64,000 nucleotides of DNA from Pyropia yezoensis (Eukaryota > Rhodophyta > Bangiophyceae > Bangiales > Bangiaceae), in assembly GCA_009829735.1 (NCBI GenBank), contig CM020620.1, forward strand, positions 8,882,545-8,946,544, written 5' to 3'. Below the pieces are notes generated by a model that did no database searches, was not told the DNA's origin, and was given only the letters and a program-made list of their open reading frames with translations. Every line of letters starts with the position of its first letter. Position 1 is the first letter of the stretch. The translations under genes were made by a program, and so were the position numbers. Below, piece after piece: positions 10,118 to 22,179 of the stretch.

Positions 10118-10480
10118 TGTAGCAATATGGTTGGCCGTATTGTAACCCTAATATTAGGGGGGCTACTTCTAACCCTTAACTTCCAATTTGATAGTTCGTA
10201 CTGGTCACGGTATCTATAAGTTACGTATGACCAGAGGGACTTGCATCTTGGGGTGGAGGGTAGTTAGTAGTGTCTCCGAGGGTTTATAACGTGGGGGCCG
10301 GCGGCGAATCCACCGCCGGCCAAGGTAGAACAACAAACCCCTCCCATTTGGGCTCCCATCTTGGTCCCGTGGCTTGCGCTCCAAGGACAGCAACCTTGGC
10401 CTCCCGGTGACGTTGGTGCCGATCCCCCTTGGTGAGTGTTCCCTGAGAGTGGACGTGCGACGGATCCCTATTGTGCTACA
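10118..10480 (+). repeat. 3' LTR of B' (363 bp)
   Basis: It begins TGTAGC and ends GCTACA (TG...CA, 6-bp inverted ends) and is the same length as both LTRs of element B. A TATA-like TTTATAA lies at 10283. The five bases after it, CATAC, would be the target duplication; the partner lies outside the window. Confidence 0.92.
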
Positions 10481-11009
10481 CATACTTCCAAACAGCGGTT
10501 AGCGACTTGCTCTTCGCGGTCACGTGCTCGTTGACGTTGTCCTCCACATGGTCCGCCGACCTGCTCATGTTGTGCTGCCGGATAGTACTCCTAGCGTTGA
10601 GAAGCGTCGCCGCCTTTGTGATGATGCGGGTCACCGCGGCCTTGTCCATGGGCTTCCCGCCAACGCGCAAGCGACGCACCAACTCATTCGTCGAAACGAG
10701 GTTGGCTGAGATATACGCCACCTGCGGACGCTTAGATACGCCTCGATTCTTGTGTCGTTGGGCGCGCGCATTTACAGTATCATGCCACCAATTCACAATG
10801 CCAACACGAAAAAAAGGGTAATAGCGCGTCGAGGAGCTCTTGGCGACCATAAAGCTCTCCGTCCCACTACGACGCGCCTCTCCACCACCCTCAGACACAT
10901 CCCACGCACTCCGAGCCGCACCACTACCCCCCAGGCCAGCTTCCGTCACGTCTTGGACAGGAGCAGAGTTGGTCGGTAGGCTCCGCCCGGCCAGCGTGCT
11001 AGTCTCCAT
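10481..11009 (-). pseudogene. Unknown gene truncated by insertion of B'
   Basis: An open frame of about 177 residues starts at the ATG at 11009 and runs straight into the B' LTR, where it meets a stop within two codons of the junction. The first 55 residues are Ser/Gly-rich. Residues 60-175 look like ordinary coding sequence, with a basic helical segment (NARAQRHKNRGVSKRP) followed by a Leu/Ala-rich stretch. I do not recognise the family; a transposon-derived DNA-binding protein is possible. The missing C-terminal part should lie on the other side of B', outside the window. Confidence 0.4.
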
Positions 11010-14000
11010 CAAAGCTAATGAGCAACAGACGTGACGAGGCGGGGTGAGGGGTCAGAGAAGATGTGGGGGGTAGGTGTGCTAACCACTGCGTCCGTGCGTG
11101 CGGGAAGGGGCGGGGGGCAAAAAGCGGAGAAGTAGATCTGGGAGGTATGTGTGCCAGCCGCCGCGTGTGTGTTTGCGGGCGGGGGGGAGGGGAGAACGAT
11201 TCGTAGAAGAGCGGGCAGGAAAGGTGAGGTGCCTATCCAAGCGTACGGCACGGAACGGGGCGCTACCGGGGCAGGCCGCAAGCGCGCGCACGCGCCTCAA
11301 AGCTTGTAAGGATTTCCACCCGAACCCCATGGCTAATACCTAAGGGATAATATCTGGGACCTCTCCTTACAGATCCTGCCGAACCAACTCCTGGCAACAT
11401 GGATCAACTCCTTGTACTGTGGGGCATGACGCGGTGTACCTTCCAGACTCAAGATTACTCAGCCGCTATCTCATGGTGTCTGCCGGCCGCACGACAGCGG
11501 CCATCGACAGCCCATCATGGACTGTCGAAAGGCGCCACTGTCAGCACCCATGACGAGCCACGTCTACAGCAGCTGGCAAGTCCGTTAGAATGTCCTCGCT
11601 GCAGCATTGCAGCGATGTGACTGGCTAGCCGGCTGGCCGATTCGGTCGACTCGATCGAACCGTGCTTACACGCCTCTCGGACCTTTGAGTCGACTGGCGT
11701 CTGGGGCCGGCTCGGGCGGCGCACTAGGCGCCGCACGCCAGACCCCTTCGTTTGGGGCAAGCTGGGGCTGCACTCCTTTAGTGCGCACGCCCGCCCATGC
11801 TTTGTTTTGAGAGCCATGCTTTGTTTTCGGGCCGTTTTGTTCCTAACGGCGGCGGGACGGGGAAACGCATGCTTTGGGGCACCTCGGGTGCCCCGACGCG
11901 AGTATATAGTGCGTGTGTGTCGGCGCCACCGGGAGAGACCGGACGGGCAACCACAGACACAGACCAAAGGCGACCTTAACCCTTTGAACCCCCCTCGGTC
12001 CCCACTGACGTCGCGCCGTCCTCTTCCCCAGACCCACCTCCGTCACCACCTCCACCCTCTTCCCCGCACCCTGTCGCCCTATTGGCTGGCACGGGTCGCT
12101 GGCACCATCACGAGTACGTTGTGGGCTGCCCAAGTGGGGGTGGATCTTCACATTGCTCCTCGACGCTCGTGCTGGCGTGGCGGCCAGCCGCCGGTAAGTG
12201 GCACGGTCTCTGTGTGTGGTACGCCGTGCACCTGCGTTGGGGGCCCCTCCGTGCGACCCAAGTCAGAATCTTCTCGCAGCTGCGCGGCCAGTCCTCACGG
12301 AACTTTCGCCACCTGAATTGACTATCTTTTTTCGGGGCGCAGTCTGGTCTAGAATCGCCACCGGTTCCGATGTGTGAGTCAACCTAGTCACGTCAGGTTG
12401 GGGGGCGCAAAGGACGCGCACCGTCGTAGCAGCGCCGACAGCAGTCGCGTGGTGACGATTCACGATTACATTCGTGAACCGCTCTGAACGACCCGAAGGT
12501 GGCACAATCGACACAGAGCAGTGTCATCTTCTGCGCAGCGGATCTAAAACCGTGTATTGCTGCTCGCACAACTCTGTCCTGGTGGCTTGAGACTGAGACA
12601 TAGAGTCAGTTTCTCATAACTACGTGCACCCCATTGGCTGAACAGCGCCATCAGCTGCTTGACAACCCTATCATGTGGTCGTAGGCCGGCTAAGACAGGG
12701 CCGCAACTGTTTCTGACTATTTCTTCTCAGAAGCTGGATGTTTTCGACTGTCAGAAGCAGCTTATTAGGAGATCTCGGTCGAGCCGCTTCTTTCCCCGGA
12801 GATGTGCAGAAAAGCAGACGCGATTCCAGGCTGTCGGGGCACATTGGCCTGAACCTCGGTCCCGGCGGCGTATTTAATTAGCTGGGAGCCACTCTGAGAG
12901 CGTCAGCCTTGGTCCCCGAGGACAAAATTCATAGATCAGCAATTTGTATTCTTTTGTACATCGCGCCCGAACAGGCGTGCACGGGAATGCAGAGGGGCGC
13001 CCGTGGGCCCCGTAAAGCGCGATTTACATGTGCAAGAGCGCGCACGGCGGCGTGACGTCCGTGCTTCGTCGTCGTGTTTCTCTTTCCTCCTTGAAAGCCG
13101 TCATCAGGGTGACAAGGCCCACCTTCTCATGTACAGAACGGTCATATTCTTTCAGGGGCTGCCGAGATCGGCTCTTTGCTGCAGGGTGTTGGAGTGCCGT
13201 TTTAATGAGAATGTACCTGTTTGGAGGGTCGCGCATTTCGGCCTGCAGCACATGATCAGCCCGCTGTCCCGTTCGTTTCAGGAGCTGCTACCTGTCCAGT
13301 ACTCGTTCATTTCGAACCATGGCGCACCCCGCGCTCTCCAATTGTGCTTGCACGTGCAACGGAGCTCTCTTTTTTTTTTCTTCGCACATTTGAGCTCGCG
13401 CTGTGCAGATTTTGTGCTAGTGATGGTGACACTGCAGCCACGAAGTGACGTTGTCGTGACATCTCACGACATGGCTCAGCGACCCTGTCCTGCAGGATTT
13501 CCACCGACATGAAATTTCACGCACACTCCAGACACGGGGCGGCCCGCCACGCCCCTGCAGGCACTCTGAGGGGGTGGGGGGGGGGTTAGCGTGCTGCCTC
13601 TCTCTAGGGGTCCTCGAGCAGTACTGGGGGTCGTGTGGCCAGCTGCATTGCCTCTTTGGCGGCAATCGTGCTAGTTCTTAGTGCAGGGGCTGTCAGGCCA
13701 TGTTAAAACGACGTTTTCCGTGCAGTAGGCATTTCACGGACCACCTAATCTCTTGGTCGGCTGAGCTCGATCAATTTTGAGGAGGGTCGCCGCCATTCTT
13801 GACCCGCATCTGCTCGATGACATGGTGTCAGTGTCTTGCCGCCTTTCGAGCCCAGAGCACGCATGAACCGGTGAAGAATGCACACGTGGAGATGGGCCTC
13901 CCTCGTCGCACCTGTCCGACGCGCGCGAGAACGAAAGGACTGGAAATGCGTTCATGGCAAGAATCCGTCCGTCCGCACGACCTGCCTTAAAGTTGCTTCT

Positions 14001-14774
14001 CGCACCACAAAGTGTCTTCATCCTTTGACGGTGCCAACCCGCGCCCTCCACACCGCAACCCATGGTCACCACTCACGCTCGCCTCCCAGGCCTCCTAGAC
14101 AGTGCTGGACATAAAATGAAAAATAAAAGCTCACTCATCACTACCACCGGGTCGAGCAAGTTCAGCAAGCGATGGGTAGGGGCCTGGGGGCGTTCGTGAG
14201 CGACCCAGGGGCCTGCCGTCCCCGCAGCAAGGCCCCTGACCAACTGCTGATGCTGGCGGGGAAGGGAGTGGGGCCTGGGGCTTGGGCTGAGAGCGATATC
14301 CTGCCCGAGCCCGGCGGCGAGCACCAGGCGGCTCCAACAGGTCGCAGGAGATGCCTGGCGCAACGCATTGGGAAGTGGGTCTATTCATTAGCTCGTGAAG
14401 GGCCAGGTGCGTAACCTTCGTGGGCTTCCCCATCGAGGGAAAGATAGCAGCGCAGGCACAGGCCTTGGGGGCAGAGGGAGCTACCACAGGCAACGAGGAG
14501 TGCCCAACATGAATGAATCTCCTCATGGATGGACAGTGCCTACCGCCTCCCCTCACCAATGCTCTTGTCTATCGTCGAATCGCTCTCTTGCAGCCGTTGC
14601 TTGTTTCGTAGAAAACGCTTCTCGCCTGGCTTGGTCGCCGTTCCCGTCTGCGCACAGCGCTTAGGTTCCAGTCCACAGCTTCTCGGCCCAGCGCCTTCAC
14701 GCACACGAGGGAGCCGCCAATAGAAGTTCAAATGGCGCCGTGTACTGGTTCGAATTCTGCTTGTAGTAGCCGTC
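11010..14774. other. Relic region without identifiable genes
   Basis: Only short, overlapping ORFs of shadow type occur here. An imperfect duplication of about 76 bp lies at 11058-11210 (GATGTGGGGGG... and GATCTGGGAGG... units). Composition is less GC-rich than in the gene-bearing part. I see no RNA gene, conserved domain or terminal repeat. Confidence 0.5.
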
Positions 14775-15170
14775 CTATGCCTCGAGAGCTTGCTTGCCAT
14801 GTAGCCTCAGACTCCAAAACCGCTCCAAACAGTCTGGTGCACGGATATGAAAGATGTGCGGCATATGAGAGATATCGACCCAGCGGAACGCCATCTTCAA
14901 CCCGGCCACCATTTGTTCTGCGTGCGTGCGCAACGCCTTTGTCTCGTCGGCAGCAATCATCTCCGCTCGGTTCAGCGTGCTTCTGGTCTTGTCCCAAAGA
15001 CTTCAGACCACTTCGACCGCCTCGTAGTCCAACGTTGGTATGGCCAGCTTCTGAAGGATGCGTAGGTCAAGCGAAAGCTCACAGCACGGTCACAGCACGA
15101 CGCTTACAGCAAGTGCTTCATAGCTTCCCTGCAATCTCTCCCACTTATTGCCGTCTTGCCCTGACAAAGC
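14775..15170 (-). pseudogene. Degraded coding remnant, unknown (transposase-like flavour)
   Basis: One minus-strand frame reads as plausible protein across about 130 codons with two internal stops. It includes blocks such as LDLRILQKLAIPTLDYEAVEVV and RAPDCLERFWSLRLHGKQAL, separated by stops. The His/Asp/Glu-Arg-Phe-Trp pattern is reminiscent of eukaryotic DNA-transposase C-terminal regions, but I cannot assign a superfamily. It is non-functional as it stands. Confidence 0.3.
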
Positions 15171-17629
15171 CCGCCGCTCACGCAAAAATTGCTGCCTAGC
15201 CGACTACGCTGCGAACACCGCTGTTGGGCTACAGCACGAAGTGTAACCAGATCGGGGGTTGCCAGCAGCGTGTCACGCCCCAACATGCGCCATGATATCT
15301 CCACAGACAACTTCATTCCCGAATCTCGTTCCACGACGAGACCCGCTAAAAGCGCTTGGGCACCGTAATTGAGGCTTACCTATGCAATTAACTAGCTTCC
15401 CTGACTTCGTCCAGGTTGCCTATGCCTGCTTCCAGCTCGAGTGCAACTTTCGACATGGATTTCAAATAGGGCCGATTATTTCGCAGCCTTCTCGGCTGTG
15501 CCAATCAGGTGGCACAAAACGATTGAGGCCCATGCCGCCTGATTCCGGGGCGCGCGTGCCCCCTTGGAGCGACAACCCGCCGCATGTCCCAGTGCTGTCG
15601 CCAGCACCGCGCCCCGCGCCAGCAGATCCACTCCGCTGCCGGCGCATCCGTCCCCAACCCAGCGCATCCACCCCCCGCCCGACGCAGTCACCCCCCGCCC
15701 TGCACATCCACCCCGCCTGGCAAATCCTAGACCGCCCCCCCCCCCCTCCCTGCGACGGATCCATCCCCCTGACACACCCACCCCTCCCCCTTCCGCGCAT
15801 CCTCGCCCGCGACGGGGCGCACGGGGCGCATCCCCACCCGGGCACATCTTCGCCCCACACACCTACAGTGCCCCGATAGCCATTGAGGCGATCAGTCTTG
15901 CTTTGTTGTGCCTTATCTGCCTTCTTCGTGCCTTTTCTGCCGCGCTTTTCTTTTTTGTCTTTCTGGCAATTTTTTTGGACCTTTTCTTCCCCGGTGCCCA
16001 CTTGGCACTTGTCTTTCCGCCCTTGCTTCTGCCACTCTCGCCTACGGTTCTTCTCCTGCCGTTTTTCAATTTTTTTTAACCTGTTTTATGGTTCTGCTCT
16101 TGTCGTTTTCTTTTTTACTCGGAGAGTACCGCGGATCCTGGACAAGGACGGCTCGTGCTGTTCGATGTGATTCTCACAGGCTCGATAAAATCTGCTGGGT
16201 TCTTTTGTGCTCTGCGGTCGGGGGCTGCGCATGCTTGAGGACTTGATGATGTCCTGGGCGCCTATTGCTGCTTTCTGTGTTTTAACGGCCCGCATTAACT
16301 GATCAGTCTCCTGGCGCATCGTCAGCCGATGCGAACCTCATACTGGGGCAGTCTACTGCAAGCGCTGCACAGGGCATGAGAGCGTGAGACAGAGGCAGAG
16401 GAAGAAAAAAAACACGTGTATGATGTCTCACCACCCTAGTCTGAACGATAGCACCCATCCGATAATGACGCAGCCACTAAATGTAGCCACGTTCATCAGC
16501 ATGACACAGGAACCGCACTTCAAGCCCTCACCACAGAGAGCCGTCTAAGAAACAATGGAGAACGAAGCCAACAAGCAGGCGTAAGGCGCGATGACCAAGA
16601 GAACGTGAGAGGCACAGGGAAAGAAGACGTGCGGAAAAATGCCAGAGAGGCAAAAAAACACAAAGAAAGCGCGGCTGGGAAGGCTAGCAGAACGGAGGTA
16701 AGGCCCAGTCGATCCTGCAAAAAATCAAGACAAACAGCGCGAGCCGTCATTGTTCCGTGTAGCGCACTGGAACCCAGGTTCCCGAATCCACAAACCGCAA
16801 ACACATACACAGAGACCACATTCCGGAGCCCAGGAAGAAACAGGTAACAGCCGTTGCTGATCCACTCGCCCGCTACGGTGCTATGCAAAGGTAAGCAGGA
16901 CAAGAGCCCGAGGGAGAAGGAACCCAAAGCACTGCTGATTTTACAAGATGGCCCCGGGGAGGACTCCTGAGCACCCCTCAAGAACCTCCCCCCTGGCCCC
17001 TCCCGGGGCCCAGAACGAGGCCCCCAGTGGGCGCCCCCAGCGGGCCAAGTGCCAGAAAGGCACCGGCCGCTCACCGGGCTAACACTTGAGAAACATGCGA
17101 AGTTCCCCCTCGCACAGATGTCACTCCCCCCAAAAAAAAACCAGTGAAAACAAGGGGAAAGACACAAATTACGCAAGGAAAACAAATGCGACAAATCCAG
17201 CAAATAACCCGAAGGTCAGTTGGCCCCAAGCCGGGCAATGCCACCTCTCCGGGGGACCAATCAGGGCACCGGGCGAGTCGCCACTGCCCTGGGCCACCGA
17301 TGCAGGGATCCGAAGCCAGCGCGTGGATCCACGTAACGCTGCCAGCCGGGTCCCAAGTCAGTCTCCCGGGTCCCAACGGTATCTAAGGGCCCCATTGCCA
17401 CATTCAGGATGTGCCGTACTCTTCGAGTAAAAAAAATAAACGATAAGACAGACTATCCTACCGAGGCCAGCTACGGTACAACCGTCCACTTGGCACAGGC
17501 TGCGAGCAGGCCATCCCAAGCTGAGCATCTATATTGCGATGTTGAGCAATCTTTGGCCTGTGATGGGCTCGCTCTGTTTGATTACCTCTTCAGTTTCCTG
17601 TCTGATGTGCACTGGCCCTCAGTCATGTT
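15171..17629. other. Non-genic region with C-rich and pyrimidine-rich tracts
   Basis: 15600-15850 is C-rich low complexity, giving long Gly- or Pro-rich pseudo-ORFs on both strands. 15880-16090 is a long T/C-rich tract. 16380-17440 shows no coding pattern. No gene, repeat boundary or RNA is supported. Confidence 0.45.
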
Positions 17630-18470
17630 CTAAAGTGACCACAGACCCGGCATTCGTACTTACGTTCGCTGCGAGGTGATGCCCTAGAGTGAGAGGAAAA
17701 GCGGTCGGGATTGCCTCTCGCGACTGTTTCAACATGCCTGTACCCGGATTCACACGAACCCGCGGCCTGTCACAATGTCCCCCGGTGCCTGCCCCCGAAA
17801 GACGACACAGCATCGGCAGCCCATCTGGTCTTCTTCCAGAAAAATTCAAGAACGGCAGTGTAGGCGGCTTGGGCATGGCCATGATGTCAAAGGACACGGA
17901 CCTGCTCGACCGGTCGCCACGGCAGGGAAGTAGCGTGTCCACGGCGGCTTTGTGCCAGCAAACTAGCGACCCAATGGTAGGGAGATTTAGTCGGGATTCT
18001 ACGCTGCGCGTGTAGGTGCTTTGCGGCCAGGGTGCGGCAAGGTACGGCTCACAAAGAGGTCCATCAAGCTAATGTATGCACCTACAGTCAAGACATTGGG
18101 ACGAGCTCGATTGCAGAACGCCGGAGGGCTCCGAAATTTCGTTATCCAAGAGATAGCTCAAAGAAGGCGGCGCTTTCTCGGCAGTATGCGCATTCAATCT
18201 GGACTCTAACTTTCAATTGGCGCTTACTGCCCCAAGGCCACAAGGGTTTTCCTCCGACAGGACCTAGGTGGTACGGATCTCCAGCCGTCATTACGTACAG
18301 TCCTGCAAAAGCGGATTCTTTCTTGTGCCGGAAAATGTTTCCGAGGCGGGCACTAATTGCGTACAGATTCACAGGCGACAGCAAGCCGACTTTATCCATT
18401 TCAGGCACAGTAACGTCGTGCCAGTCTCGCTGAAGGCGTGTCAAGCACGCGTCAGGGACAATACTTTCAA
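17630..18470 (-). pseudogene. Degraded PIF1/Helitron-type helicase fragment
   Basis: Reading down the minus strand, about 18440-18150 encodes a stretch resembling the PIF1/Helitron helicase core. It has a degenerate Walker B region (PEMDKVGLLSPVNLYAISARL) followed by FAGLYVMTAGDPYHLGPVGGKPLW, which matches the motif III pattern GD.YQLPPVGG.PL. Further down, at about 17700-17630, a segment resembles the C-terminal FPLTL block. Frames change between them and key residues are lost (Asp-Glu replaced), so this is a dead remnant. The helicase assignment rests on the motif III block. Confidence 0.4.
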
Positions 18471-18485
18471 TGTTCCTCCCTCTTA

Positions 18486-18845
18486 GCGAAACGGTGGCGG
18501 CCACGGTGGCATAGGCGGCGTCAGCCACTGTGGGGGAGGCGATGGCGGTGGCGGCCACGGTGGGCGAGGCGCTGGCGGTCGCTTCTGCGGTGGGCGAGGC
18601 GGTGGTGGTCACGGTGGCGAAGGCAGCGGCGGCCACGGTTGTGGAAGCGGTGGCGGTCACGCTAGGGGAGGCGGTGGCCGAGGCTGTGATGGCGACGTTG
18701 GTTAAGGCGGTGGGCAGCTGCGGTCGCGGAGGTGGTGGGCAGCGGCGGCCGTGCCCGAGGCGACCACGGTGGCGGAGGCGGTGGGCAGCGGCGACAACTG
18801 GTGTGGGGATAAGCGGGGGCCGGGGGCTTTCGTGGTCGCGGTAGT
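18486..18845. repeat. GGC-rich imperfect minisatellite
   Basis: Imperfect repeats of a GGCGGTGGCGGCCACGGTGG-like unit occupy this stretch and produce Ala/Thr-rich or Arg-rich pseudo-ORFs in different frames. I see no gene in it. Confidence 0.6.
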
Positions 18846-19299
18846 CTGGCGCACATCAGGCAGTCACACTGCGTCTGGGCCCTCTGTCTGGCGCTCGAGA
18901 CACACCGCCACTGTACCTTGACACGGACACCGCATGTGGGTGTGTCGGTGTCGGTGTCTGTGCCAAGGATATCGGTGATCGAGGTGGCCCGCCGCGGTGC
19001 ACTTTTTCTTACTCGCCGGCGTGCGACGTGCTGGCATCTACCTTTTCAAAAAAAAGAAAGAAAGTGCAAAAAAAGCGAACGACAATTCCACATGGACTGG
19101 AAGAGAGCCGGCCAGCATCCGGTTGCTGCCGGATACTTTTAGCGATGCCTTTGCAACTCAATGTATATCTTCTTTGCAGTTCGCACTGCATCGCTTTGTA
19201 TGCACGGCTGCATAATAGTTGTACCGCGTAATAAGGACGGCTCTTTGGTGCAGCTGAAACGCAGACATTGTACTGCATTTGTTGCATTTCAAAAGGGGT

Positions 19300-20331
19300 T
19301 GAAATACGTGAAAAACATGCAGTGTAGTGCACTGGTTCCGGACGCCGACGATAGGTGGCCATTAGCAGGCTTCCGAGAGTGTTCTGCGCCTGGCTTTTAT
19401 GAAGTGCCGAGTGGTACTCGGCACGGATGCACAATTCCGCGTCGCCGTAAGAGCTAGCGAATGGCTCCAGCTCGGACAAGTAGAAGCGCTTGGCGTCGAC
19501 CCTGAGTAGGTTGTGGAGGTACCATATCTTCTGCTTCTTAGACAGCCTAAAGTCACGACCAACAAGGTCGTACTCTGCCACAAGTTCATCCAGGCAATCC
19601 TTGGTCTCCCCCGAGAACCTGGACTGGCTGTTATGAAAGTGCAGTTAGACGCGGCGGGCCAGGTAGCTGTCGGGGGCACTGCCTGCCGCTCTTCGTAGCT
19701 GTGGAGCACGTTGACACCAAAATCCTTGTCCGCACCCGACGGGTAGAGCGTCGCGGCAAGGCGCTTGACGCTACGCCTGTCCGCGTCGCCGCCCATCGCC
19801 ACACCGTTGTCGCGGAGCATGGCGAGGAGGCCCTGGTGCAGCAGCGGTACCCGTATCATTTCCGGATTAAGGAGAATTCCCGGAGGATAAAGGGCGACCA
19901 CGCGTTCGCGTAAGTCCTCGCCCTGGACTAGGTCGTCCTCGACCCCCACGGGCAGGCCACGAATGGCCAACATGAAGCCAAGGAGCACCTCAGTCCCTAC
20001 TGCGTCGGCTTCCACGTAGATTCAGCTAGGAGGAGAACAGCAGCTCGGGCGAAAGCACCACAGCAATGTAACTTGTAACGAAGTGCACCCACGAGCTCAG
20101 CCTCTCCGCCACGCTCATGCTCCAGAGAAGGAGAGACGCAGCGGGACCTATGCGAGCGGTGTCACTACGCACCACAACAACTCGCACATACATGCGAGCA
20201 AAGGGAGACGAGCGGTCACTCAACAGCCCCCGTACAAGCTTGAGTGGCTCCGCCAACTGCGATAACTTGGGGGACCCAAGGATCACGGCCACCCCCACCC
20301 TGTGATCGAAGCACAGGGCCTCCACCTCCAC
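19300..20331 (-). pseudogene. Gag-like retroelement remnant, several frame breaks
   Basis: The minus strand reads through two pieces. The first, 20331 to about 19650, has a stop near 20030 and contains AMLRDNGVAMGGDADRRSVKRLAATLYPSG. The second, about 19620-19320, follows in another frame and has the look of a retroelement gag core: F-S-G-E, then SKKQKIWYLHNLL, DAKRFYL and AEYHSALHKSQAQNTLGSLL. The spacing FSG ... FYL ... AEYNS-like ... L is typical of capsid-region sequences of LTR elements. It is not from element A or B. Stops and frame changes mark it as dead. Confidence 0.4.
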
Positions 20332-22056
20332 AGCACAGTTAAAGTGAGGCGTCGATGCGGGTACGCCTGCCAGATAGGCGTGGCCCAGCAGATTGCGCTG
20401 CAGGGACTTGTCAGGAAACCCGCGCAGCCTCCCGTATTCACAATAAACCTCTCACTGTGTCCACACTTGACTTACGCAGCCTCCCGTACTACTCAAAAAG
20501 CCTTGCCGACGGCGGGCTTGATGGTAGGACTGCCCCTACGCTGTCACCGCGTGTCGTCCTTGAACTGCTTCAACCTTGGGGTGCGTCTTGGCTTGGCGGG
20601 CACCTAACACACACACGAAAAGCGGGGGGCTATCACTACGCATCCGAGTGTCCTTGGGGGTCTCAACCGCAGACCAATCGGCCACACACCCGCTGAGCAC
20701 TAAGACTCGGGATCGGAAGTCGAGGTCACCCCGTGGCGTCATAGCATCAAACCCCCAAGGCCAGGGATATGACCGAGACCCGCCAACCTAGACAGGCGTG
20801 AGCCCCAGGTCGCGTAGCAGGTCAAGGTTAGCTCTGCCAGACAAACAAGCACGCAGGTCAATACACACCCCACCGTTTGCCGCGTGAGAAAGCCATAGCT
20901 AGCGCGTGCGTGGGAGAGCTTCGGGATCAGCACGCTCGCCCGGGGGCTTCGACCTCCCGCGTTACGACACGTACTACCCCGCCACCCCCGCCACGCACAC
21001 GAGCCTCGCGTCGTCCCTTACACCCGCGCCCGCGGTGCCGCGCAGAGGCGCACGTCCGCTGCTCGCGCTCGCCGCGCACGCCTGCACCGCCGTCGTCACC
21101 GCGCGCACACGCTGCTCCTCGTGCGGATCGTCTACACCGCCGCCCGCGCCGGAAATCCACGCCGCCGCCGTCGTGCGCGTCGTCCTCGCCAAAGGATAAG
21201 TCGCGATTGTGAGAGTCGGCGAGATGATAGGAAGAAACGCAGCGTATTCCCACAACCCGTCACCAGGCGCCGAAGCTCCCAACAGGGGAGTGTCGGCGTG
21301 GCTTCAAGTCTGCCCGCGTCGGCCGCCGCCGTCGCACCGGCGCTAGGCCCGCCCTATTATGCGTGCCCACGTCACGCGGGTCCGGGCCAACACTGGCCAA
21401 AACATACCGCCATCAGCACCCTCCACACGGGTGCGGCCGCGCAAATAAGCTACCTACACGCCCAGCCATTCAATCAAATGACAGTACAGATAAACAACAT
21501 GCAATTGGTCCCCAATGTAAAGTGCCTGCGCAGTGCGCGCAAAGTGCGCGCACCCCCCCCAGAGCCATCGTGGCGCCAATGAATGCGTATACTGGCTAAA
21601 ATGGTGCGCGCGGCGCGAATATGGGCTCTCTACTGAATTAGAACACACTGTTAAAAACGCAGTGTGAGGGGTATGCTGCGACCCCGTCGCATCCCGCAAA
21701 CTCTGTACTGTGAGGGATTGAATCTGAAATGAAATGAATCGGGTGCGCTGGTACGGACCGGTCCCTAACACAGCCCAAGTAGAGTGGTACGTTTTTGCGA
21801 CGATCCCGGGGCCGCAATGAGCGTTGGGGCAGGACCAGGCGAGCGCGCAATTTCACTTCTCACGAGATATGGTGTGAACGAACATCAGCGAAGGCAGGTA
21901 TCCGATGGGTTGATCAAAAACAAGTCAGGTTCGGGAGTGCCTCGTGGCACACAGCCCGCCGCCACCACAGCGCCGACAGCAGCCGCCTGTCCACCACGAG
22001 ATGTGGAAACCACAGCATCGCGGATCTCCGACTTCCTTCGCAAGAGCTCGCGAAGG
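20332..22056. other. Non-genic GC-rich region
   Basis: 20930-21250 is CpG- and CGCG-rich and yields Arg/Ala-rich shadow ORFs on both strands. The rest carries no open frame with protein-like sequence and no recognisable repeat end. Confidence 0.45.
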
Positions 22057-22179
22057 TATTGTGCGTCCCGTAAAAAGTGGACGTGCATGGGTCGCGCAGT
22101 GTGGGTTTGATTGGTCCTGTGGCCGATATTTGACATGATCACGACACGAGCACGTCCACTTTTTACGGGACGCACTATA
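22057..22179. mobile_element. Short terminal-inverted-repeat element (Tc1/mariner-like MITE)
   Basis: Arms at 22061-22086 and 22150-22175 are perfect 26-nt inverted copies, extendable to 30 nt with one mismatch, around a 63-bp spacer. The arms contain CCCGTAAAAAGTGGACG; AAAAAGTGGACG-like ends are common in Tc1/mariner TIRs. Both outer ends abut TA dinucleotides, which fits TA target duplication. It has no coding capacity. The superfamily is inferred from the TIR pattern only. Confidence 0.55.

Larger units (their letters stand above)
4996..10480 (+). mobile_element. Ty3/gypsy chromovirus B' (3' half, interrupted by element A)
   Basis: This is a second copy of the element B family. From left to right it has the RNase H tail, integrase, chromodomain, a palindrome array, the antisense ORF, a hairpin-rich leader, a polypurine tract and the 3' LTR. 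The 5' part (LTR, gag, PR, RT) is not in the window and should lie beyond element A, which is inserted at 4995/4996. All remaining reading frames are open. The LTR differs from the B LTRs at roughly ten positions, so B' is the older insertion of the two. Confidence 0.92.

Noticed and set aside
14745..14765. tRNA B-box-like GGTTCGAATTC
   Set aside because: Last bases do not fit the B-box consensus, and no cloverleaf or A box can be placed around it.
15462..16001. Gly-rich 179-codon minus ORF
   Set aside because: Read from a C-rich tract, with no complex sequence.
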